DNA of 64,000 bases from Acidovorax sp. Leaf191 (GTDB taxonomy: Bacteria; Pseudomonadota; Gammaproteobacteria; Burkholderiales; Burkholderiaceae_C): NCBI RefSeq assembly GCF_001424425.1, contig NZ_LMPT01000012.1, forward strand, positions 456,074 to 520,073. The letters are read 5' to 3'. Positions within the stretch are counted from its first letter, which is position 1, and each line of letters opens with the position of its first letter. Positions 17,134 through 24,754 of this stretch are shown piece after piece. Made by a program: the position numbers and the translations under genes. The notes under the pieces were generated by a model. It searched no databases. It was given only the letters and a program-made list of their open reading frames with translations, and was not told where the DNA came from.

Positions 17134-17598
17134 TCAGCGCAAGGGGAGGTAGGCAGTCGCTTCGACCTCGACCAGGATGTCGGCCGTGGGCAGCATGCCG
17201 GTGACCTCCACCACGGTGGAGGCCGGCGGCTCGCCCGGGAAGAACAGCTTGCGCACGCGGCTGTACTGGGGAAAGTGGTCCAGGTGCTTGAAGTACTGCA
17301 CCAGCTTGAAAACGTCGGACATCTGGCCGCCCGCGGCCTCGACGGTCTGGCGGATGCGGTCGAGCACATACCAGCTCTGCGCCAGGATGGGCCCCTCCTT
17401 GATGTCGCTGCTGAACTCGCCCGTGCGGCCGATCAGCGTGGCCGCCTCGTCGGGGATGTCGGCATAGCCGCGCACGATGCGGCTGGCCGCAGGGTCCACG
17501 GCAATGATTCCGGACAGGAACACCAGGTCGCCCGCGCGGCGCCAGGCGGCGTAGCGGGCCAGGGGCTGGGCGATGCCCGGGGTGGTGGGTGCGGTCAT
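17134..17598 (-). CDS. Rid (YjgF/YER057c/UK114) family protein
   Basis: A 154-aa Rid protein with the family core from FLSGIIAVDP to VEVEATAYLP. Where RidA has its catalytic arginine (position 105 in E. coli), the aligned text PASTVVEV has serine, so this belongs to a Rid subfamily lacking the imine-deaminase arginine. Such members sit in catabolic clusters (RutC in uracil degradation is one relative). The ATG at 17598 overlaps the stop of the upstream amidohydrolase gene by 4 bp, so the two are coupled. Confidence 0.8.
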   Translation of the reverse strand: MTAPTTPGIAQPLARYAAWRRAGDLVFLSGIIAVDPAASRIVRGYADIPDEAATLIGRTGEFSSDIKEGPILAQSWYVLDRIRQTVEAAGGQMSDVFKLVQYFKHLDHFPQYSRVRKLFFPGEPPASTVVEVTGMLPTADILVEVEATAYLPLR

Positions 17599-18926
17599 GC
17601 AAGGCTCCGTGCAGGGATGGGGGAAGGGGACGGCGTTGTACCCGCCACATGCCACGCCGCGCTGGCATGGCCACCGGCGACGCAGCCCTGGCGCAGCACC
17701 ACGCGTTGCTGCGTGCGCGACGGGAAGCCCCAGCCATCGGCCTGTTGGAAGACGATCAGGTCAGCCGGCATGCCGGGCTGCAGGGACAGGGCCTCGGGCC
17801 CGCGGCGCAGCCAGTCGCTGCGGCACAGCGCCTCGGACCAGCGGTCGAACGGCGCATCGAGCTGCGCGGCCAGCACGCCGGTGGCCAGGGCCTCCAGCGG
17901 GTCGAAGCTGCCCACGGGGCAGAACGGGTCCTGCACGTTGTCGCTGGCGACCAGCACCGGGATGCCGCGCGCACGCGCCTCCTTGACGAGGGTGATGCCG
18001 CGCTGGCGCGGTGTGCGGCCGGTCACCGCGTCCTGCAGCAGCAGGTTGGTGATGGGCAGCGTGACCAGGGTGATCGGGCTTTGCGCCACGGCGTCCAGCG
18101 TGGCCAGGGCGGTGGCCTCGTCCTGTGCGGCCAGTGCGCAGGTGTGGCCGCAGACCACGTGGCCTTCGAAACGCAGCTCGTGCAGCAGCGCGGCCGTGGT
18201 GGCCAGGCCCAGGGCGCCGGGGTGCAGTTCCTCGTCCACATGCAGGTCCACGTTCAGGCCATGGTGCTGCGCGGCCTCGAACAGGTGGCGCAGGGCCTGC
18301 GGGTCCCAGTTGGTGGAATGCACGAAGCCGCCCAGCAGCGCGCCCGGGCCGCTGGCGGCCACGGTGGCGGCCAGCTGCAGGGCGGTGGCGCGCTCGGTGT
18401 ACAGGTGCAATGGGATCAGGGCCACGCGCTCCAGCGCGATGCGGCCGGCCCATTCCTGCGCCAGCGCGCGCAGCACGTTCCAGGCGAGCGGTGGTGCATC
18501 GGGCTCCCACCAATCGCAGTGGGTGCGCAGGTGCACCGTGCCCGCCTCGTACGCCCATTGCAGGGCGCGGCTGGCGCGGGCGCGGATGTCGGCCTCGGTC
18601 CAGCCCTGGCGGTCGACCATCATGGCCTCGATGGCGCCCAGCAGGCCGGGCTTGACGGTGCCCATGCGCGGCAGGGTGAAGGCCTTGTCCAGGTGGGTGT
18701 GCGCATCCACCAGGCCGGGCAGCACCAGGGCGCCGGCCAGATCCCAGGTGGCGCCCGCGGGGGCAGGCTGCGCAGGGCTGTGCGGCGCTATGGATGCGAC
18801 GCGGCCCTGCACCAGGTGCACATCGGCCAGCGCGGGCTGGCTGCCCTGGGTAGGCCATTGGCGTGGCAGCAGCCAGCGCGGCAGCCGGGCGCGCAGCAGG
18901 TGGTCGGGGGTGTTGGATGCATGCAT
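17595..18926 (-). CDS. Cytosine deaminase-like amidohydrolase (CodA family)
   Basis: A 443-aa TIM-barrel metalloenzyme. Metal ligands appear in DAHTHLDKAF, LRTHCDW, HVDEELHPG, CGHTCALA and the SDNVQDPFCPVG block, which parallels GHDDVFDPWYPLG of E. coli CodA. The catalytic glutamate (HxDE) is retained. CodA's substrate-contacting glutamine motif is replaced by LIPLHLY, so the ring substrate probably differs from cytosine. It starts at the ATG at 18926, 12 bp after the upstream reductase gene ends, and is translationally coupled to the Rid gene. Confidence 0.8.
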   Translation of the reverse strand: MHASNTPDHLLRARLPRWLLPRQWPTQGSQPALADVHLVQGRVASIAPHSPAQPAPAGATWDLAGALVLPGLVDAHTHLDKAFTLPRMGTVKPGLLGAIEAMMVDRQGWTEADIRARASRALQWAYEAGTVHLRTHCDWWEPDAPPLAWNVLRALAQEWAGRIALERVALIPLHLYTERATALQLAATVAASGPGALLGGFVHSTNWDPQALRHLFEAAQHHGLNVDLHVDEELHPGALGLATTAALLHELRFEGHVVCGHTCALAAQDEATALATLDAVAQSPITLVTLPITNLLLQDAVTGRTPRQRGITLVKEARARGIPVLVASDNVQDPFCPVGSFDPLEALATGVLAAQLDAPFDRWSEALCRSDWLRRGPEALSLQPGMPADLIVFQQADGWGFPSRTQQRVVLRQGCVAGGHASAAWHVAGTTPSPSPIPARSLA

Positions 18927-18938
18927 GCGACGGAGCCC

Positions 18939-19526
18939 TTATGCGAAGCGCGCCATGGCCTGGCCCACGCGGGCCTTGAAGGCCTCGAGCCGCGGCGGCG
19001 TGGCCACGTTCATGTGGTAGTAGGCGTGGTAGTCCACGCGCGCCTTGCCACCGGTCAGCAGGCGCATGTAGCGCGTGACGGACTTGCGCGGCGGGTCGCC
19101 CATGAGCAGCGCCGTCCAGCGCGGGCGGCCGTAGGTCACCACGGCCGAGATGCGCTGGATGTGCGTGAGCGAAGGCTTGACGTTCTGCGGATCGCTGATG
19201 TCGAAGGCCACCCCGGGCATCAGCACCCGGTCGAAAAAGCCCTTGAGCATGGCCGGCATGCCGAAGCACCAGGTGGGAAAGCAGAACACCACCGCCTGGG
19301 CCCAGAGCAGCCGGTCCACATAGCCCTGCACGGGCAGGCGGTTGCTCGGCACCTCGTGGTAGCCCAGCCGCTCCTCGCGGCTGAGCACGGGGTTGAAGCC
19401 CTCGGCATACAGGTCGCAGTCGTCCACCTCGTGGCCCGCGCCGCGCAGCTGTTGCACCACCTCGGCATGCAGGGCCGCGTTGTAGCTGGTCTCCACCGGG
19501 TGGCAATAGATCACGAGGATGCGCAT
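18939..19526 (-). CDS. Flavodoxin-fold NAD(P)H oxidoreductase (NQO/MdaB-like)
   Basis: A 195-aa flavoprotein beginning MRILVIYCHPVETSYN, the FMN/FAD-binding start of the Flavodoxin_2 family. FCFPTWCFGMPAMLKGFFDRV is the isoalloxazine-binding loop region. A good AAGGAG site precedes the ATG at 19526. The gene lies 15 bp behind a lone [2Fe-2S] domain gene, and the pair looks like an electron-transfer module for an oxygenase or reductase in this island. A quinone-reductase stress role is the alternative. Confidence 0.8.
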   Translation of the reverse strand: MRILVIYCHPVETSYNAALHAEVVQQLRGAGHEVDDCDLYAEGFNPVLSREERLGYHEVPSNRLPVQGYVDRLLWAQAVVFCFPTWCFGMPAMLKGFFDRVLMPGVAFDISDPQNVKPSLTHIQRISAVVTYGRPRWTALLMGDPPRKSVTRYMRLLTGGKARVDYHAYYHMNVATPPRLEAFKARVGQAMARFA

Positions 19527-19540
19527 GGCGGGCTCCTTCA

Positions 19541-19846
19541 TCAAAGGTCGAGCGTGAGCGTGGGCCCGTGGCTGCGTGCGCAGCACACGGCCACATGGGT
19601 GGCCTGCTCTTCAGGGGTCAGGCAGCTGTCGCGGTGGTCGGGTGCCCCGGCCAGCCAGCGCGTGGCGCAGGTGCCGCACACACCCTGCTCGCACAGCGTG
19701 TCGATGGCGATGCCGGCGAGCTGCAGCACATCGGCCATGCTTTCGCCGGGCTCCACGGGCAGCCGCATCTGGCTGCGCGCAAGCACGAGTTCAAAGGAAG
19801 CCGGTTCCGTGGCGGGCAGCGGCGCTGCCATGGCTGGGGTTTGCAT
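19541..19846 (-). CDS. Stand-alone [2Fe-2S] ferredoxin domain (VanB C-terminal type)
   Basis: A 101-aa protein. Cluster ligands are C52, C57 and C60 in LCEQGVCGTC plus C88 or C89, the plant-type spacing. The sequence from LPVEPGESMADVL to the end matches the C-terminal third of VanB/phthalate-dioxygenase reductases, but the FMN and NAD modules are absent. It is first in a minus-strand run with the flavodoxin-fold reductase and the CodA-like enzyme. It may be a split reductase domain that takes electrons from the adjacent flavoprotein. There is no sign of truncation: start and stop are clean. Confidence 0.85.
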   Translation of the reverse strand: MQTPAMAAPLPATEPASFELVLARSQMRLPVEPGESMADVLQLAGIAIDTLCEQGVCGTCATRWLAGAPDHRDSCLTPEEQATHVAVCCARSHGPTLTLDL

Positions 19847-19983
19847 GTTTGACCACTTGATTTGATCGATTGGTCAAACTATTGCAAGTGCTGTGCCAGC
19901 AGGCTTTCGGGCCGTTGCCTGTGGGCCCCGTATCAACGCGCCGCGCTGGCGCGGCTGCTACGCCCGCCAGCGTGCAGACCTGT

Positions 19984-20679
19984 TCACTCTGGTGCGCAAT
20001 CCGGTGCCAGGCCACAGCCCAGCAGCACAAAGTTGGTGAGCTCGCGCACGATGGGCTCGCGGTCGATCGTCTCTTCGGGCGCCAGGCCCAGCATGATGTG
20101 CACCTGCACGCCGTAGTCGGCGTAGTGCTGGGTCATGCCCCAGATCTGCATGAGCAAGAGGCGCGCGTCCAGCGGGCGCATGCGGCCCTCGGCGATCCAG
20201 CGGTCGATCAGGTCCACCTTCTGCTGGGTGGACTTCACGGCCACGGGCCAGTACCGGCCCAGGTTGCGCCCACCGCCCAGCACCTCGGTGGTGAAGATGC
20301 GCGACAGGCCCGGGTTGTCCAGCGCGTAGTCGAGCTTCTTGCGCACGTAGGTGCTCAGCACCTTCTTGGGGTCGTCGCTCTGGCTGTCGAATTGGAAGGC
20401 GCCAGACCAGCCGTTGAGCACCGAGTACAGCAGCTCCTCGTACAGCTCTTCCTTGCTGGCGATGTAGTAGTGCAGTTGCGGCTTGGTCAGGCCTGCGCGC
20501 TCGGCAATGGCCTTGGTGGAAGCGCCCTTGAAGCCATGGCGGCTGAACTCGGCAATGGCCGCCTCGCGGATCGCGCCCAGGATGCGCTCGCGCCCCTGCT
20601 TGGAGCGGCTGAGCAGGGCGCTGGAGACATTGCTGCTCTCGGCTTCGGGTTCGGTCATGGTGGCGGCTTTGGACGGCAT
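19984..20679 (-). CDS. TetR-family regulator, RutR-like
   Basis: A 231-aa repressor. The helix-turn-helix is at about residues 33-80 (STKAIAERAGLTKPQLHYYIASKEELYEELL). The C-terminal domain tracks RutR, including the WIAEGRMRPLDARLLLMQIWGMTQHYADY segment. RutR senses uracil/thymine and controls pyrimidine and purine catabolism in enterobacteria, so a nucleobase effector is likely. It sits between the oxidoreductase cluster and the two deaminases on the same strand. The start at 20679 gives a full N terminus; an internal ATG at 20658 is possible. Confidence 0.8.
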   Translation of the reverse strand: MPSKAATMTEPEAESSNVSSALLSRSKQGRERILGAIREAAIAEFSRHGFKGASTKAIAERAGLTKPQLHYYIASKEELYEELLYSVLNGWSGAFQFDSQSDDPKKVLSTYVRKKLDYALDNPGLSRIFTTEVLGGGRNLGRYWPVAVKSTQQKVDLIDRWIAEGRMRPLDARLLLMQIWGMTQHYADYGVQVHIMLGLAPEETIDREPIVRELTNFVLLGCGLAPDCAPE

Positions 20680-20698
20680 GGGTGCCGATTCTCGCTGC

Positions 20699-21226
20699 TC
20701 ACGATTTCCAGAAGCCCACGTGCGGCGCACTGGCCTCTTCGATGAGCGCGGGGCCGATGCATTCGATGGCATGGGGCGATGCGGCGAACACGTCGCGGCA
20801 CGAGAGCTCGGCATCGCGCTGATCGGGCCGCTCGCCGCGGAACTCCCGCAGACGCTCCGCGTCGATGCCAAACACCACGCGGCCGATGCCCGCCCAGTAG
20901 ATGGCGCCGGCGCACATCACGCAGGGTTCGGCCGACGAATACAGCGTGGCCCGGGCCAGCATCTCGCGCGCAAAGCGCGGGCTCAACTGGCGCACGGCAT
21001 TGGTCTCCGCGTGGCCGGTGCAGTCGCCGGTTTCGGTGGTGTTGCAGTAGGCCTCGGCCAGCAAGTCGCCTTCGCCGCTGATCACCACCGCACCAAAGGG
21101 CCGGTTGCCGCGCGCCCGCGCCGTGCAGGACCAGGCGATGGCCTGACGCAGGTAGGTTCCGTCGGTGGCGCCGATGTCGGCGGGGTCGTCGAACTGGCGG
21201 GGCGCTGCGGACATCAGGGCAAGCAT
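20699..21226 (-). CDS. CDA-fold nucleobase deaminase, paralogue 1
   Basis: A 175-aa zinc deaminase of the guanine deaminase/tRNA adenosine deaminase branch. Zinc ligands and the proton shuttle are H72 and E74 in GHAETNA and C102 and C105 in PCVMC. The CVMCAGAIYW stretch is shared with Bacillus GuaD. The ATG at 21226 is supported by CGGAGAC eight bases upstream. The gene ends 20 bp before the RutR-like gene begins. It probably deaminates guanine or a related base; sequence alone cannot fix the substrate. Confidence 0.82.
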   Translation of the reverse strand: MLALMSAAPRQFDDPADIGATDGTYLRQAIAWSCTARARGNRPFGAVVISGEGDLLAEAYCNTTETGDCTGHAETNAVRQLSPRFAREMLARATLYSSAEPCVMCAGAIYWAGIGRVVFGIDAERLREFRGERPDQRDAELSCRDVFAASPHAIECIGPALIEEASAPHVGFWKS

Positions 21227-21323
21227 GGGGTGTCTCCGTCTGTGGGGGGGGCTGCTGTTGCCCTCGCTATGCATTTGGCATGCCATGAACAATGTGTGAC
21301 ATGTCTGCGTGCCATCGGGCAAC

Positions 21324-21842
21324 TCACGCCTTCCAGGCGCCCCGGTGTGATGTGGATGACTCCTCGATGAGCGCCGGCCCCACGCAGGCGATGGGGTGGG
21401 GCGAGCTGTTGAATACATCGCGGCAGAACAGCTCGGCATCACGCTGGTCCAGCCGCTCGCCGCGGAACACGCGCAGGCGCACCGCGTCGATGCCGTAGAC
21501 CACGCGCCCGATGTTGGCCCAGTAGATGGCGCCCGCGCACATCACGCAGGGCTCGGCCGACGAGTACAGCGTGGCGCCAGCCAGGGTCTCGCGGCCGTGC
21601 ACGGGGCTGGCCAGGCGCACGGCCGAGGTCTCGGCATGCGCGGTGCAGTCGCCGTTCTCGCCGGTGGAGTTCCAGGCCTCGGCCAGCACCTGGCCGTCAG
21701 CCCCCACGATCAGGGCGCCGAAGGGCCGGTTGCCGCGCGCACGGGCGGTGTCGGCCAGCGCGATGGCCTGGCGCAGGTACTTGCCGTCGCGTTCGTCCAG
21801 CGCGGCCTCGTGCGGCAGCAGGGCTTCGGTGGCTGCGCTCAT
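21324..21842 (-). CDS. CDA-fold nucleobase deaminase, paralogue 2
   Basis: A 172-aa paralogue of the next gene downstream, with H69, E71, C99 and C102 as the zinc site. The two proteins share long identical blocks (TARARGNRPFGA, ATLYSSAEPCVMCAGAIYW, ERxDQRDAEL, IGPALIEE-type ends), indicating tandem duplication with retention of both active sites. Its ATG overlaps the stop of the upstream binding-protein gene by 4 bp, so transport and deamination are translationally coupled. Confidence 0.82.
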   Translation of the reverse strand: MSAATEALLPHEAALDERDGKYLRQAIALADTARARGNRPFGALIVGADGQVLAEAWNSTGENGDCTAHAETSAVRLASPVHGRETLAGATLYSSAEPCVMCAGAIYWANIGRVVYGIDAVRLRVFRGERLDQRDAELFCRDVFNSSPHPIACVGPALIEESSTSHRGAWKA

Positions 21843-22867
21843 GTCACCACCTTGCGGTCGGCCAGGGCGGGCAGGAAGGCGGGGTTGAACACGCGCTCGG
21901 GCGCGGGCTTGCGTGCCAGGTTGAACACGGCCGCCACCTCCTCGATCTGGTGCGCCAGCACGGCGCCCTGCACGCCGCCCAGGCCCACGGCCTGCGATTC
22001 CGCCGTCTGCAGGTACTGGCGCGTGATGGCCCAGCGCTCGCGTTCCACATCCATGTTCAGGATGGCTTCGCGCGCCTTGATGGCGGCGAACGCGGCCTCG
22101 GGGTTGGCCAGCGTCTCGCGCAGCGCGCGGTTGCTGGCGCGCAGGAACGCCTTGGCCGCCTCGGGTTTTTCCTGCAGCAGCTTGCCGGCCAGGATGGCGT
22201 TGCCATACAGGTTCAGGCCTGCCTTGTTGTATTCGAGCACCGACAGATCCTTGGCTGGCAGGCGCGCGAACAGCGACACGGCCGAGTCATGAAAATAGGT
22301 GGCGGCATCCACATCGCCGCGCACCACCACGTTGTCGCGGGCGCTGAAGTCCGTGGTGACCCAGTCGAACAGCTCGGGCTGTGTCTTGAGCGCGCGGGCC
22401 ACCATGGGCCAGCTGCGGCGCGTGGATTCCACGGCGGCAGCCGCCACCTTCTTGCCCTTGAGCGACTGGAAGTCGGTGGTGATGCCCCGGTCCTTGCGGC
22501 CGATGATGACGAAGGGCGCGCGGTTGTAGTACTGGTAGATGGCCTGCACCGGCGTGTCGGCGTTCTGGGCGTGGAACTCGGCCAGCGAGCTGATGTCGCC
22601 CAGGCCGATGTCGTAGGCGCCGCTGGCCACGCGCGTGATCGAGGCGACCGAGCCCGCGCCCACGTCGATGATTACGTCCAGGCCTTCCTGCTTGTAATAG
22701 CCCTTGGCTTGCGCCAGGAAGAAGGGCGAGGTCTGGCTGGTAACGCGAAAGTCCAGCGTGAACTTGAGCGGAGTCACCGAGCCCTGCGCGTGCACGGCAG
22801 GAGTGCCCAGGGTGGCGGCGATGGAAGAGGCGAGGGTGGTCGAGAGAAAGCGGCGGCGTTGCATCAT
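21839..22867 (-). CDS. ABC substrate-binding protein, NMT1/THI5-like (orphan)
   Basis: A 342-aa periplasmic binding protein with a twin-arginine-like or Sec signal (MMQRRRFLSTTLASSI, cleavage after VHA). The mature start FTLDFRVTSQTSPFFLAQAKGYY and the VASGAYDIGLGD block place it in the same subfamily as the protein at 31.0-32.1 kb. No permease or ATPase follows; it is instead coupled to deaminase paralogue 2. It may feed the importer at 13.2-14.9 or 29.3-30.9 kb with a purine or pyrimidine. Two consecutive ATG codons make the start ambiguous by one codon. Confidence 0.82.
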   Translation of the reverse strand: MMQRRRFLSTTLASSIAATLGTPAVHAQGSVTPLKFTLDFRVTSQTSPFFLAQAKGYYKQEGLDVIIDVGAGSVASITRVASGAYDIGLGDISSLAEFHAQNADTPVQAIYQYYNRAPFVIIGRKDRGITTDFQSLKGKKVAAAAVESTRRSWPMVARALKTQPELFDWVTTDFSARDNVVVRGDVDAATYFHDSAVSLFARLPAKDLSVLEYNKAGLNLYGNAILAGKLLQEKPEAAKAFLRASNRALRETLANPEAAFAAIKAREAILNMDVERERWAITRQYLQTAESQAVGLGGVQGAVLAHQIEEVAAVFNLARKPAPERVFNPAFLPALADRKVVT

Positions 22868-23540
22868 GGTGGTGGCCCAGGTTCGGTGGAGTGCCCGGAC
22901 CGCAGGCGCATGCCACCGCAGGACCGGATCGAACTGAGCAATTTCCGGGCGCCACCATCGCACAGGGGTGGCAGCGCTGAACGCTTCTACTCAAGGTACG
23001 CTGATGCAGGATGCGTGCCCGGTGTGGTGGGCACGCGGCAGCGCGCAGTGCGGCTGCATGCTCGGGGCAGGCTTTGCTCTGGGCAGGCTTTGCTCTGGGG
23101 CAGGCGCTGGAGCGGCCCCATGTGCCGTGGGTGCGAGGCGCACAGCGCGATTCGGGCAACCGGCGCCATGCGGTGGTGCAGCAAGACCGCTCTGCCCTGG
23201 TGCGGCCCCGCCCCGGTTTGGTGACGGGCTTTGTTCTGGGCGGGGGCATTGACGGGCAGGCCCTGGGCTTTACCGTTGGCCCGCTGTTTGCTTGCTTCAG
23301 CGCCGAGAGTAGAAGCGTTCAGACCAGCAGATCCGCATTGCGTGGGCCGGCTGGCGGGTCATTGCTCTTGAAGCCGGTGGCGGCTTGTGCGCGGTGCGCG
23401 TGCCCTTGGAGGGCCTGCGCAGCCTGCGGGCCGTTGCCATTGTTCCCTTCAAGAGCCCATGGCGCCGCGCCGCTTCTTCAGCAGTTTTTGCGACGTGCCG
23501 TGTGCCTTGTTTGCCATTGATACAACGAGGAAACCACGCC
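22868..23540. other. Long intergenic region, no gene seen
   Basis: This 673-bp divergent spacer separates the orphan binding-protein gene from the oxygenase-like gene. Its open frames have no recognisable protein character. It contains the inverted-repeat-bounded block at 22977-23322. The last 200 bp must hold the promoter of the gene starting at 23541. Confidence 0.5.
22977..23322. mobile_element. 346-bp block bounded by perfect 16-bp inverted repeats (MITE-like)
   Basis: CTGAACGCTTCTACTC at 22977-22992 returns as its exact reverse complement at 23307-23322. Inside, CAGGCTTTGCTCTGGG is duplicated back to back around 23068-23100. No transposase is encoded and no clear target duplication flanks the ends. 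It could be a small non-autonomous element or the remnant of a larger insertion. Confidence 0.45.
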
Positions 23541-24581
23541 ATGCACAGCAGCAGCACTGCCAACCCTGCGGCACCGTCCGTCTACGAACCCACTGTCGCG
23601 CCCGATGTGCTGGGCGAGCTCGAAAAAGAATCGCGCATGGGCGGCGCGATGGACGGCGAGACCTCCACGCGCGAAGTGCGCCGCATCGACATATCGAACT
23701 TCGACGCGCGCAAGGAAGAGATCGCCGAGCAGCTGTGGGCCGCATCGGTCGACATCGGCTTCTTCCAGGTCACGAACCACGGCATCCCCATCGAAGACAT
23801 CCGCGCCGCCTTCGCGCGCGCCGAAGCCTTCTTCGGCCAGCCGCAGGACACCAAGGCCCAGTGGCCCCTGTCGCGCAACGCCGGCTGGGAGCACAAGGCG
23901 CAGATCCGTCCCTCCACGCGCACGCCGGACCAGAAGGAGTCCTACCAGGTCACGCGCCCGCGCATGGCGGGCCTGTGGCCCACCGAAGCCGAGCTGCCTG
24001 GCTTTGAGGCCGCCACGCTCGCATTCGAGCGCCAATGCTGGGAGGTGGGCATGCGCCTGCTCTCGTGTTTTGCCTACAAGCTGGGCTTCGATGCAGACTT
24101 CTTCACCCGCGCCCACCAGCCCGACCTGCCCACCTACCAGAGCACGCTGCGCATGCTGCATTACTTTGCGGTGGACCCGGCGCTCAAGGACGAGCTGGGC
24201 CTGTGGCGCGCCGGCGCCCACACCGATTTCGACTGCCTCACGCTGCTGTTCCAGCGCCCCGGCCAGGGCGGCCTGCAGGTGCTGCCCGGCAAGGAGGCCG
24301 AGGGCCGCCAGTGGACCAGCGTGGAGCCGGCCGAGGGCGTGATCACCTGCAACATCGGCGACATGCTCATGCGCTGGAGCGACGACCAGTTGCCCAGCAA
24401 CTTCCACCGCGTGCGCAACCCCCTGCCGCACGAATACCAGGGCGCGCGCTACAGCCTGGCCTTCTTCTGCCAGGCCAACGAAGACGCGGTCATCGAAGGC
24501 CCCGCCAAGAAGTACCCGTCCATCACCGGCGCGGAGTACCTGCGCCAGCGGATCAGCGCCAATTTCTCCAACAAGTACTGA
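23541..24581 (+). CDS. 2-oxoglutarate/Fe(II)-dependent oxygenase, IPNS-like
   Basis: A 346-aa enzyme of the isopenicillin-N-synthase-like branch. A DIOX_N region (FQVTNHGIP) is near residue 75. The iron triad is H227, D229 (AHTDFDCLTLLF) and H289 (NFHRV), and R303 in RYS would bind 2-oxoglutarate. AACGAGG precedes the ATG. The position beside the nucleobase deaminase/ABC cluster suggests hydroxylation of an imported heterocycle or amine, but IPNS-type oxygenases have very diverse substrates. It is divergent from the cluster and may share its control. Confidence 0.82.
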   Translation: MHSSSTANPAAPSVYEPTVAPDVLGELEKESRMGGAMDGETSTREVRRIDISNFDARKEEIAEQLWAASVDIGFFQVTNHGIPIEDIRAAFARAEAFFGQPQDTKAQWPLSRNAGWEHKAQIRPSTRTPDQKESYQVTRPRMAGLWPTEAELPGFEAATLAFERQCWEVGMRLLSCFAYKLGFDADFFTRAHQPDLPTYQSTLRMLHYFAVDPALKDELGLWRAGAHTDFDCLTLLFQRPGQGGLQVLPGKEAEGRQWTSVEPAEGVITCNIGDMLMRWSDDQLPSNFHRVRNPLPHEYQGARYSLAFFCQANEDAVIEGPAKKYPSITGAEYLRQRISANFSNKY

Positions 24582-24583
24582 AG

Positions 24584-24690
24584 CCCCCCCTGAGTCGTCC
24601 CCCTCCCGACTCGCTGCGCGAGTCGGGAGGGGGACGCCCCCAGCGCGGCGGGGCGTCCCTTGCGCGGGAGCAATGGCTTGGGCCGCGCTG
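24584..24690 (+). repeat. Gene-end repeat, copy B, with 17-bp perfect hairpin
   Basis: It starts two bases after the oxygenase stop codon with CCCCCCCTGAGTCG. Arms at 24597-24613 and 24619-24635 are perfect complements over 17 bp around a 5-nt loop, followed by GCGGGGCGTCCCTTGCGCGG. This is the same module as copies at 15.1 and 33.2 kb. The hairpin is strong enough to block 3' exonucleases or aid termination, though no T-run follows. Confidence 0.8.
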
Positions 24691-24754
24691 GTTTCGAGCG
24701 TCGCTGGTGGCGTCCAGCGCAATGGACAACTGGTCGAACAAGAGCCGGTCGGGT

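Noticed and set aside
22987..23249. Small open frames inside the 346-bp inverted-repeat block
   Set aside because: They translate internal duplications, lack ribosome sites and resemble no transposase.
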